A stretch of 64,000 bases of DNA from Halicephalobus mephisto. Taxonomy: Eukaryota > Nematoda > Chromadorea > Rhabditida > Panagrolaimidae. Shown here in pieces: positions 22,600-31,858 of this stretch. The notes beneath the pieces were generated by a model. That model made no database searches. It was not told where the DNA came from and saw only the letters and a program-made list of their open reading frames with translations. The translations under genes and the position numbers were made by a program. Location of the stretch: positions 124,001-188,000 of the forward strand of contig SWDT01000104.1 of the NCBI GenBank assembly GCA_009193035.1. The letters run 5' to 3'. Positions within the stretch are counted from its first letter, which is position 1; each line of letters opens with the position of its first letter.

Positions 22600-25500
22600 T
22601 TAGTCAAAAGGATCCTTAGGGGGATCTGGATGCCGTCCAATTTTGATCTTGTTGATGTTAATTACAGTACTTCCGGCAAGTTTTTGTCGATGAATGTCTA
22701 TCGAAGATACTGTAGATTCCGGATCGAGGTCGATGAAGGAAGAAAAACTTTCAACGGGTAAAGACAGCGAAGTGTTTGTGGACTTCAACTGGTCTTCGCA
22801 CATGTTTGAGTAAGTTTGGGGATCTACTAACTTGACGGAATCCAGGCCGATATAAGCATAACCGTTTTGAATATCTTCAGCCACGAATTCGAGCTGCAAG
22901 TCGGGATTTAGAAAGTTATTATTTTATACAATTTTAAAGGTTTTATAATTTTAAAAATTTCATAAAATTTAGAAATTTCATAAAATTTTGGAAATTCACA
23001 TAATTTTATAAATTTCATACAATTTAGAAATTTCATATATTTTAGAAAATTTTATATAATTAAAAAAATTTCATATAATTTTGGAAATTTCATATAATTT
23101 AAAAATTCCATATATTTTAGAAATTTCATACAATTTAGAAATTTCATATAATTTAAAAAATTCTATATAATTTAGAAAATTCCATATAATTTTGAAAATC
23201 GAGTTTGAAAAAATCAAAAATCACGTAAATTGATTATCGGCCGAAATTTATTAATTTGTCAAATTTTTTATTTTAATTGATTGAATTATTAATTATAAAA
23301 AATTTTCTAGAAATCCATGCAGAGATAATTTCGTAACAAAATTTATTTTTAAAAATTATTATAAATATTAAAAATTAACTTTATTACGAAATTGTCTCAA
23401 CACGAATTTTTAGAATTTTTAAAATTTATAATTTCATAGAAATTTCTATTCGATTCTGAAAAATTTTATGAATATTCGAAGATTTTAGAAACCTCAAGTA
23501 GATTCTGAATTTTGGAATTTTGTGTTCAATTCTAGAATTTTCAGGAAATTTTCAGAAATTTTAAAAGTTTTGGAAATTTTCAGAAAATTTTGAAGCTTTT
23601 CAGAAAATTTTAAAAACTCTAAAACCTTTGAAAAAATTTTGAAACTTTTTAGAAAATTTTGAAAATTCTAAAACCTTTGAAAAAATTTTCAACTTTTATA
23701 ATCTTCCATTTAATTCTGAAATTTTTTTTTATTTTAAAAAATTCTAAGATCTTCAAGAAAATTTTCAAGTTTTATAATCTTCTATTTGATTTTCAAAAAT
23801 TTTAGAACTTCCTATTTGATTCCGAAGAATTCTAGAACCTTTGAAAAAATTTAAGTTTCAGAATCACCTACTGGACTTTGAAAGGCTCTAGAAACTTCTA
23901 GGCAACTTTAATACATCAAAAAATTAATGGTCATCTACAGTAACTTTTTTCAAAAAAACTTACGGAATCGAAAATTCCTTGATGAAGAACCATCTGTCGA
24001 CAGATCCAGTTGTGGGGCTTTATGGAGATTCTCTCACTTTCGAACATCATGGATCTATTATATCCGTTAATAGTTGAATAAATCTTGAGAGAAACGTTCT
24101 GAGTAGCGATATAGTAGCAGAATTCCAGTAGTCCTTGTCTCGCCATTTCGAATTTTCCGAATCTGAAGATCTTCGTTCCGACGCCTTTGGCGTAGGCGAA
24201 AGATCCTTCATGAAGCAATCTGATTCCAGTGTGGAGGTTCCCAGTGGCTTCGGAAGAGACCCTCCAGCCGGATCCGTGGATCCTCTCGAGACACCTGTTG
24301 GGCTCTCTTGAATCCTCTCCGCCGAAACTGCATTGGATGATTCTGCAAGTCTCCACGGAAATCGGAATCGGAGGATCTACGTGAGGGATATAACGACAAT
24401 TGTAGATAGCCGGAGCATCGTAAGTAATGTCATCGATGACGACGATTCCTCCTTCAACTCCGAAAGCATCAAAATCAAAATGAGAAGCTTCTATGACGAT
24501 TTCGAAGGTGTACATGATGGACCCCGGTATGACCACGAGAGCAGGACCCGGATCCCCCTTCGTGATGGGACAACTGCACCAGTCGTAGAACTTCCCCATT
24601 CCCGGTCTCCTCGTGCAGACTCGGATCTGAGTCTTAGGACTCGTCCAGAATCTGAACTGAATCCGACCATCGCCTTCCTGACACTGTACAGGATCAGACA
24701 CAAGAAGAGCCGCGTGATCTGGAGGTAGCCGATGTTGAGATCCAACGAGGATATAACAATGGGCTGAAAAAAGAAGATTCAGAAAATCGGGATATTCAAA
24801 AAGTTCATCTTTTTCAGAAGAAGATGAATCATTTTTGCAGAAAAAACTGGTTGCAATATTTCGTAAGAGAAAGATGCTTTTTTTCTTTATTTGTTACATG
24901 TTAGAACAGAAACTATACGAGAAAAAAGGATCTGAAGTTATAGTCTGAACATTAGAAAGTGTGGAATACTGTAGAGCTTGAATAAGATCCTCAGTTGTCT
25001 TATGTGATATATGTAATTGTTGTCTGTGATTTATTGTTGAGTAGAGATTTATATATTCTGTTTTCTATTCTAACAGTTTTAATCATTGTAATCCGATCTA
25101 TTATCAGATTACTGTTGAGACAGAAACTAGATTAGAAAGAGAATATCTAAGTTTTTTGTGATTGAATATTTAAAATTTTTATAAATAAATATCTTAATTT
25201 TTTTATAAACATATGTGAAACTTTTATAAATGAATATCTTAATTCTTTGTGAATAAATATTTTAACTTTTTATGGATGAAAATCAAACTTTTTTTATAAA
25301 TATATATTAACTTCTATGAATACCTCACTTCTTTGTGAATAAATATTTCAACTTTTTATGAATGAATCTCTAATTTCTTTGTAATAAGATCTTCCGTCAT
25401 TTGCTGATTGGTTGTTTAGTAAAAATGAAACTTCAGCTAATGAATGAGTTTTTACCGATAACTTATCTACTTAATTAGAATTTTTTATAACACACAATCG

Positions 25501-26468
25501 AGATTAAAAGGAATAATCTTGACTATGAATTTCCGGATTCTTTTTTATTTCTTCATTGGCTGTTCAACGAGAATTAATATTCCAACCAATGAGTGAATTT
25601 TTATTGACAGCTTATCTATATAATTATTGAATTTTTCCAACGTACAATCAAGATTAAGGAAAACGATGATCACATGATAGGTATGATGCAATCATAAGAA
25701 CTAAAGTACGAAAATTCTCTGTATACTATCAAGACAAATTCTGTATAGCATCAAAGAAAATTTTTATATACTATTAAGAAAATTTTACATATTATTGAAA
25801 AAATTCTGTATAGCATCAAAAAAAGTTTTTATATACTATTAAGAAAAATTTACACACTATTAAGAAAATTCTTTATAGTATCAAGATTTTTACATATTAT
25901 TGAAAAAATTCTGTATAGTATAAAGGAAGATTTTTACATAGTATTAAGAAAATTCTTTATACTATCAGGGAAGATTTTTATAGTATTAAAAGAACTTTTG
26001 CAAAACAGCAAGAAAATCCTGCATACTATCAAAAACATTTTTGTATATTGGTTACCTTCACAAAAACTTACTTGCAGTTTCTTCCGTTCCGAATATGGTC
26101 AATCCTTGATCTCGTCCCCAACTGTTCTTCGCCCGGATCCAATCTAGTTCGTCCCCGAGGCCTTCGCAAGTCGTCCATTCATTTCTCCATCGACAAGTCG
26201 GGGTTCCTAGTCCGTCGAAACTGTTGCAATTCAAATCGCAAGGGAATGAAATTTTAAATTGTCCCAGGATACTGGGGTACTTGATTAACGGGTTCAAAGT
26301 GCTGAAATCGATTTCGATATCTCCTCCAAGTTGATCTGGAAGATTTTTAATTTTTAAAAATTTACAAATTTGTAACAAACTTCTCAAAACTGCAATCTGA
26401 TTCTGGATTCCTCCGAAACAACCCAGGGTGGGGGACACGGAGACCAGAAAGCATAGGACGACATTCAT
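22600..26468 (-). CDS. Secreted MAM-like domain protein
   Basis: Four minus-strand exons join in phase: 26468-26381, 26335-26072, 24763-23964 and 22893-22600, giving 481 aa. It starts with a signal peptide (cleavage likely near PTLGCFGG). Two cysteine-containing beta-rich units follow. The first runs from about SFPCDLNCNSFDGLGTPTCR to GGIVVIDDITYDA. The second runs from CSFGGEDS through GSGWRV to AYIGLDSVKLVDP. A Cys-rich start, a central W and a closing I-D-D-I or G-L-D-S strand match the MAM adhesion fold. The C-terminal 75 residues are Ser/Thr-rich with no membrane anchor, so a secreted or matrix protein is likely. Intron 2 is 1.3 kb and intron 3 is 1.1 kb, both filled with repeats. I do not recognise a specific orthologue. 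Confidence 0.65.
22920..23900. repeat. A+T-rich repeats in intron 3 of the MAM-like gene
   Basis: The phrase AATTTCATATAATTTTGGAA and variants recur about every 25-35 bases from 22950 to 23200. A second series around TTCAGAAAATTTTGAAAATT runs from 23530 to 23760. No exon is visible. Confidence 0.6.
25690..26045. repeat. Degenerate repeat in intron 2 of the MAM-like gene
   Basis: Copies of ATACTATTAAGAAAATTTT and TTCTGTATAGCATCAAAGAA alternate at roughly 30-60 base spacing. An older repeat around GAATAAATATTTTAACTTTT lies at 25160-25380. Two related 60-base blocks near 25390 and 25550 share GCTGATTGGTTGTT-type and AACTTATCTACTTAATTA-type phrases. Confidence 0.6.
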
Positions 26469-26900
26469 AAGGCAAATCTTCTGGATACAGATGCAAGAAA
26501 AAAAGATGTATACACAAAAACGGATTTGAGTTCATCTTATTCAAATCCAGTTTATTCAGAAGACAAACATTGCTTCTTGAAACTTTCACCGACCCGTTTA
26601 TTTGTTTTTGGATTCTTGAGCCTCACTCGACCGAAATCGATATAAGCGAAAAAGCGATCGATCGGGACCATGAAGCGAGACCAGCCACACCACTCATCGA
26701 CCGTTTTTTCCTTTTATTTCTGATTTTTTACATTATTTTCATTTCTACTGAATCTCGACGGATATCTAGTTATCAATAGATTAACCTTGGATTAAAATTA
26801 TCCCGCAGAAAAAATTAACAGGCGTAAAATTGGACTGTAAAACACCAGGTAATTGCGTTTTTTATTACTCATAATTACGTAATGTGACAATTGTATCCTG

Positions 26901-27250
26901 GATATTTATATTGTAATTTTAACTACTTTAAATCGAAAATTACAAACAAAAAATTGTTTAAGAGTCATTTTGTGTAACTTTTGTCATTATTAGATAGAAG
27001 TCTGACATAGATGTTCCTTCAGAAGCCCGAACTTCAGAATCCGGGATTCTGAAGGCTGATCCTCAATTCTAACGTCAGATTCAGAATCTACGAGTCCGAT
27101 TACCTTATTCTACATGCTTTTTCTAGAATCCTGAAGACGTCTATGTCAGACTTCTCTATAAAAGCCATACAAATCACATATAATGACTCTTAAACAATTT
27201 TTTGTTTGTAATTTTTGATTTAAAGTAGTTCAGATTACAATATAGATGTC
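26901..27250. mobile_element. Palindromic MITE-like element (about 350 bp)
   Basis: Inverted arms share ACTACTTTAAATCGAAAATT, ATTGTTTAAGAGTCAT and AGAAGTCTGACATAGATGT with their complements on the right side. The centre contains a smaller stem, GAATCCGGGATTCTGAAG-like. Outer flanks carry TGTGACA phrases as in MITE family A, so it may be a nested or composite element. No coding frame is seen. Confidence 0.65.
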
Positions 27251-27352
27251 TGTGACATGGGTGTCATACAACCCATTATTATTGTTGATTTTTTAAGACA
27301 AAAAATACTTCTCATCTTCACGGCATAATAATTTACAACTTTTTTAAAAGTA

Positions 27353-28011
27353 ATGCCAGTTGTCGATGGAATTCACGTCGATTATTTTACGAAATTTGCG
27401 TTATGGAGTGACGAAATGGTCTCGAAGAGGACCTTGACGGACGTCCCTGCGAAACCTTGGAAAGTTTTCAAATATGGAGTGTACTGTCATTTTCTTGCTT
27501 CTATGTTTGGGGTGGTTTTCGGAATTACTTGTTTCTGTGTAGGAGTCCAGAATTCGTACATGTATGAAGAAGTCAACTGCAGCGATGGAACAGACGTGTT
27601 CGTGCCGATTACGAACTCGATCACGGCTTTCGTCGGACTTCTGGCTCTGAAACAAGGTCACATAGCTTGGAATGGATTTTTGCACTTTTTATTCTGCATA
27701 ATTATGATCTTTTACAATATCCTTGCCGTGATAGATACATCCTTAATGGCACAGAGATGGGGAAAGTGGATGAGTCATCCGAGGACGGACCACAACTGGC
27801 CCAAAAGTTTTGTCTGGATGGACTGGGCTTTGGCTTTTGTTTTATTTTGCAATTGTAAGTTTTACAATAATAATTCCATAAAAATTAATTTTTTCTAGTG
27901 ATGATTTGCTGTTTATTGACTTTCATCCACGTTGTCTACCACCGGGACTGCTGCGGCTGGCAAAGAAGACGAGAAAGGTCCTTACTTGCTTCAAGTACTC
28001 AAAACCTTTGA
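27353..28011 (+). CDS. Four-transmembrane orphan protein
   Basis: Two exons, 27353-27854 and 27899-28011, flank a 44-bp intron and encode 204 aa. Hydrophobic segments are seen at about residues 45-65 (HFLASMFGVVFGITCFCVGV), 85-102, 105-128 (FLHFLFCIIMIFYNILAVI) and 160-180 crossing the splice site. Conserved-looking Cys and Trp residues lie in the loops, and the C-terminal tail is short and basic (CCGWQRRRERS). This is a tetraspan layout without the CCG motif of true tetraspanins. I do not recognise the family; similar small four-TM proteins are common in nematodes. A poly(A) signal AATAAA lies near 28078. Confidence 0.7.
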
Positions 28012-28293
28012 TCCCTGTGAATCCGATCTAGTCCAAGCATTCGTTTTTATGAACATTTCATCAACCCGGGTAACGAGGAATAAAGTTTATTCATAATAAA
28101 TCTCAATAAAGATCCATTTAAAATAACTTTTTCTGTTTTTAAATTAAGACACAATTTTTAAAAATAAATAGTTATAAAGTAATTTATTTCGAATTAATTT
28201 GAGTTAAAAATCGAGAGATCCAAACTGAATTTCCAAGTTCAAAGTTCGGAAAAGTCGATTTCGAAAATCGAGAATTTAAGAAATTTAATAATT

Positions 28294-28449
28294 CTACATA
28301 CAAAAAAAGTAACTTTGGTACAGTAACGAATACAAATCGTCACTGTTAGTTTGTAATTTTTGTCACAAATGTCAAGTATTCATAAAAATGTGACGACTGT
28401 GTCACATTTCGCAATTATTAAAAACCTAAAAATTACATTCTTTATATGT
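28294..28449 (+). mobile_element. MITE family A, copy 4
   Basis: About 156 bp, the most complete forward copy. It starts CTACATACAAAAAAAGTAAC and ends AATTACATTCTTTATATGTA. The interior runs AATCGTCACTGTTAG, TTGTCACAAATGTCAAG, AAATGTGACGACTGTGTCAC and GCAATTATTAAAAACC. The reverse complement of 17643-17799 matches it almost end to end. Confidence 0.7.
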
Positions 28450-28459
28450 AACTACAACG

Positions 28460-28819
28460 TTAAAAATTTGTGAAAGATATTTTGACGAAAGCCATCTTTG
28501 AAAGCAGATATTGAAGAATATCTGGACTAAACAAAGAACAGGACAGAAACAGATAGTCCACCAATTTATAAGCTGTCTTTTTTTTCATATTTTTTTTGAT
28601 TTTTAGAATAACTTTAGTCACTATTATGTGTATTTCTTCGTTAACTGCATCTGGTGCAGCACTAGAACCAGAATACAAAATACCGAAACTATTTATTACA
28701 TATCGAAAATCTTCTGTTATACAAAAAATACTCCAAAAGAACACATAATTGAGTAACTGTTGAATCTTTTTGGAATTTTCGTGCCAGGACCCCGTTCTTT
28801 CAAGATGTTTTGAAAACAT
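28460..28819 (-). CDS. Doubtful 119-aa open frame
   Basis: A single frame of 119 codons starting at an ATG at 28819. It mixes hydrophobic stretches (NYVFFWSIFC) with a lysine-rich centre and resembles no family I know. It sits between a MITE and the Merlin element in repeat-rich DNA. It could be one exon of a small gene, a relic, or a chance frame. Confidence 0.2.
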   Translation of the reverse strand: MFSKHLERTGSWHENSKKIQQLLNYVFFWSIFCITEDFRYVINSFGILYSGSSAAPDAVNEEIHIIVTKVILKIKKNMKKKTAYKLVDYLFLSCSLFSPDILQYLLSKMAFVKISFTNF

Positions 28820-28916
28820 AAAAATTATTTAAAATCACTTAATTCTTGCCTTTAATCAACTTTATTAAAATTTTCGACAAAAAAAGGCATTCAGGAATGG
28901 AATAAAGAAAATAAAA

Positions 28917-30082
28917 CTTTTATGGGTATATGTAGGTTACACGGACGGGACGAAAAAAAACTTTCGTGTCGGTTTCATTTTCCTCGGTTTCAGTATTTTT
29001 CCATATATATTAGTTTTCCTTTTTTGTTTTTTTCCCGTAAAAAATGAACAATTTCGCGGAAATTATTGTATACTTTGTTTACTTCTTTTAGCTATGCCTA
29101 CACTCTGGGAATTGCCAACCACAGAAGAATCAGCTTTCGATTTCTTGGTTAGAAGGGGAATCCTTTCCAATGAGCGGCTTTGTCGTAACAGACATCAGAT
29201 GAAGTTAAGCGTTGAAGCCGGATACTTTAGATGTACTAAGCAGTCATGTAATCTCAAGAGCAGTTTGAGGAACCAAACGTGGCTGGATGGTGCCCGGAAG
29301 GACTTAATGACCATAGTTAGATTCATCTACCTGTGGTCAATAGAAAGGAATGAGGTGGGTTTCTGTGAAGAGCAACTCAAGATCTCCAAGGACACTGTTA
29401 TCGAGCGGAATTCGTCGATGAGAGAGGTATGTATTAACAGCTTAGAAGACAGGAATAGAAAAATCAGAAGCGAAGGAAAAACCGTGGAAATTGACGAGTC
29501 TTTGTTTACTAGAAGGAAAAACCACGCCGGAAGATTGCTGTCTCCCCAATGGGTCTTTGATGGAGTCTGTCGTGAAACGAAGGAAGGGTTTCTTGTAAGA
29601 GTCCCAAATCGCAATGCTGTAACACTGATGAAGGAAATACAGAATCATATAGCGAAGGAATCAACCATCTTCTCAGACTCCTGGAAAGGATACAGAACTG
29701 AAAGCTGTCGGATTTCCTTTAAAGTTAATCACTGTTATAACTACTTGAACCCAGATAATCCAGAGGTTAACACTCAAATGATAGAGCAGCTGTGGGGTTC
29801 ACTGAAGTGGCGCAATAAGCGTCATCGTGGCACCGCGCGCCATCAACTTGATTCTTATTTAGCAGAATTTATCTGGCGTCAACAATTTGACAAGAAAAAT
29901 CTGTTTTCTGAAATCTTGGAAGAAATCGCCAAGCAATTTGAACCTTTGAAACAAATAATGTGATTAGTTATTGTTTCAATAGAGTTGTTATTGTTGATTT
30001 TGTGATTGAAACCGAGAAAAATGAACCTGACACGAAAATTTTTTTTCGCGCCATCCGTGTAACCGACAAGTACCCTTTTATG
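28917..30082 (+). mobile_element. Intact Merlin DNA transposon with 8-bp target duplication
   Basis: The element spans 28925-30074 (1,150 bp). It is flanked by a perfect 8-bp direct repeat CTTTTATG at 28917-28924 and 30075-30082. Its terminal inverted repeats begin GGTATATGTAGGTTACACGG on the left and GGTACTTGTCGGTTACACGG (complement) on the right, and extend for about 65 bp with roughly ten mismatches. It carries one uninterrupted transposase frame. Eight-to-nine-base target duplications and an IS1016/ISXO2-like transposase are the defining traits of the Merlin superfamily. Confidence 0.92.
29094..29963 (+). CDS. Merlin transposase (ISXO2-like DDE)
   Basis: An intronless frame of 289 aa that cuts and pastes the surrounding element. 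The N-terminus carries a possible zinc-binding cluster (C..RH..., then RCTKQSC). The catalytic core has D134 in VEIDES, D195 in FSDSWKGY and E231 in NTQMIEQLW, with 35 residues between the last two acids. That is the DDE pattern of ISXO2/IS1595-like and Merlin transposases. The aromatic-rich helix after the glutamate (WRNKRHRG, FIWRQQF) is also typical. Length matches the family (about 270-310 aa). The start is the first ATG after an in-frame stop. There are no frameshifts or stops, so the enzyme may be functional. Confidence 0.92.
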   Translation: MPTLWELPTTEESAFDFLVRRGILSNERLCRNRHQMKLSVEAGYFRCTKQSCNLKSSLRNQTWLDGARKDLMTIVRFIYLWSIERNEVGFCEEQLKISKDTVIERNSSMREVCINSLEDRNRKIRSEGKTVEIDESLFTRRKNHAGRLLSPQWVFDGVCRETKEGFLVRVPNRNAVTLMKEIQNHIAKESTIFSDSWKGYRTESCRISFKVNHCYNYLNPDNPEVNTQMIEQLWGSLKWRNKRHRGTARHQLDSYLAEFIWRQQFDKKNLFSEILEEIAKQFEPLKQIM

Positions 30083-30516
30083 CTTAGTTTCCCTTTTGTT
30101 TTGAAATTAAAAAATTTCCAATAAACATACTGTAGATCAAGCAAAAAGGAACAAATACATGATTTTTACAACTTTTAAAGCGAAAAAGAAATAATTAGTT
30201 TAAGAAAATACATGAAAAATTTTGTTGTTAGTGAATTGAAAAAAAAATATTTGAAACTTTCTCAATCATTAAACAGCAAAAATTTCAAAATCTAGATGTA
30301 TTTTTGGTTGATTTCTTTATATTTTGTAAATAAAAAAATTCGGATTTGAAATGATTGTTTTTTACTCATCGAACGACTGATAAGAATGCAATAAAGTGAA
30401 AATATTAGCTTGACTGTCTGAACTGATAAAAACAAGGTGCTTTCTGGACTTTCCAAATAATTTACTATAAAATGATTGAGATTATTTATGGAATGGATTA
30501 TCTTTCTACATATATA

Positions 30517-30550
30517 CAGTGCTGGACATAAATATAGGTGATTGTGAGTT
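30517..30550. mobile_element. Solo Tc1/mariner-type end
   Basis: TACAGTGCTGGACATAAATA is typical of Tc1/mariner inverted repeats (TA then CAGTGCTGG). I could not find the matching inverted end within the next 1.3 kb nor a recognisable Tc1 transposase, so this is probably a truncated remnant. Confidence 0.4.
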
Positions 30551-30649
30551 CTCATATACTGATTGTAGATTCAGCTAAGTTGGTTTTATAATAAGATAAG
30601 ACACTATTAGTTACTAACAAAAGAAAACAAAGTTTGGCAATTATTGCAC

Positions 30650-31223
30650 AAACACACTGAAAGAAAGGAAAAGAGTAGAGCTCCCACAACTAAAACCGGA
30701 GACCGTCTACTGTTTTGATAACGAATCTTTCTTGTATCTTTGTGCCAAATCTAAGGGAATTAAGTACACTTCTGCCACTCTTGAAGACTTTGCATTTAGC
30801 TGGAAAAATTCCTAACAAGCAACTCATCGATTCTTTGAATGGCTGAAGAAGTCCAAACCACTGAAAACTTCATCTATTACATTACTACAGCATTTGAGAA
30901 ATGTTTTGAATGAGCAGCATGAACTAATTTTGCAACAGTATTCGAAAATGTCAAAGGATGAGAGATACAATGCCTTGATTATTTATCGAATATTAGCTGG
31001 TAACCTGGATAATTTAGAGTTGGCATCATTCGCAAAGGCTCATATTAGATCCATCGATGAAAAAGCACTTCAAACTGCCAAACAAAATACAAAGAAAAGA
31101 ATAGATGTAAAATACCAAATCAAAGGAATAATGGAACTGGTGGAGAATTTTAAAAAATTGATTAAAATCAACAAAACTCCAAATATGGATAATTTTATTC
31201 AGTATTGTTTTCAGCAAAAATAA
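30650..31223 (+). pseudogene. Decayed open frame, family unknown
   Basis: One reading frame stays protein-like from about 30650 to the stop at 31223, with a single in-frame TAA near 30813. The last 109 codons are open and lysine-rich, helical in character (for example NALIIYRILAGNLDN). Upstream the frame encodes a plausible segment including YCFDNESFLYLCAKSKG. No family is recognised. It lies just downstream of a Tc1-type end and may be transposon-derived or an inactivated host gene. If the TAA is removed by a splice I cannot see, it could be live. Confidence 0.4.
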
Positions 31224-31858
31224 TTTAATTCTCTTTAAATTCCGTAAAATTTACTAGAATCTTCTACAATTTTGTGAAAACTTTTAGATTATTTGAAATT
31301 TAAAATTCGGAAAGTTTTTAGATTTGAGAAATTCATGTTATTGTAATTTCGTAGTAAATTGAGTTCTAATTTTTATAATGTTATAAATTTCCTTAAAAAC
31401 TAAGAATAAATATTTCCAGCATGTGTTTACAAAGATCATTGATGCAGGAAGATCTATATCTGGAAACTTTGACTAATTTAGTTCGAAAAATCCTTATCTT
31501 TTCCGTGATCAGAAAATTGCCAAACTGGGTCCTATGATTTCGATTTCGCTCAATTTAAAAATTCAGAATTCTTCTAGTATAAAAAGTTGTTTTCTACTTG
31601 GTCGCAAATTGATTGAGGAATTTGAACGACTTCTGATTCCGTTACACCTGTGGTTTTTTTTGAACAAGACTAAACCACTTTTGTGTCTTCTTCCTTGGAA
31701 CACCAATCAGTCAATTTTTTCGACGATCATCGGTTCACCCAAAAAAAATCAATTTTATCCCAAATTGTAAAAAAAGTATTTCTCGTGATTCTCATCGGAA
31801 TTTATTTTTTTCTTTGAACGAAATTGCTATTTTCATTTTTGTAGAAGATAAAGTCAAG

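Noticed and set aside
24208..24745. Plus- and minus-strand frames overlapping exon 3 of the MAM-like gene
   Set aside because: They are shadows in other frames. The chosen frame joins four exons in phase and has the domain signature.
28925..28947. Merlin boundary placed at GGTTACACGG instead of GGTATATG
   Set aside because: With the inner boundary no target duplication appears. Starting at GGTA gives a perfect 8-bp repeat CTTTTATG on both sides.
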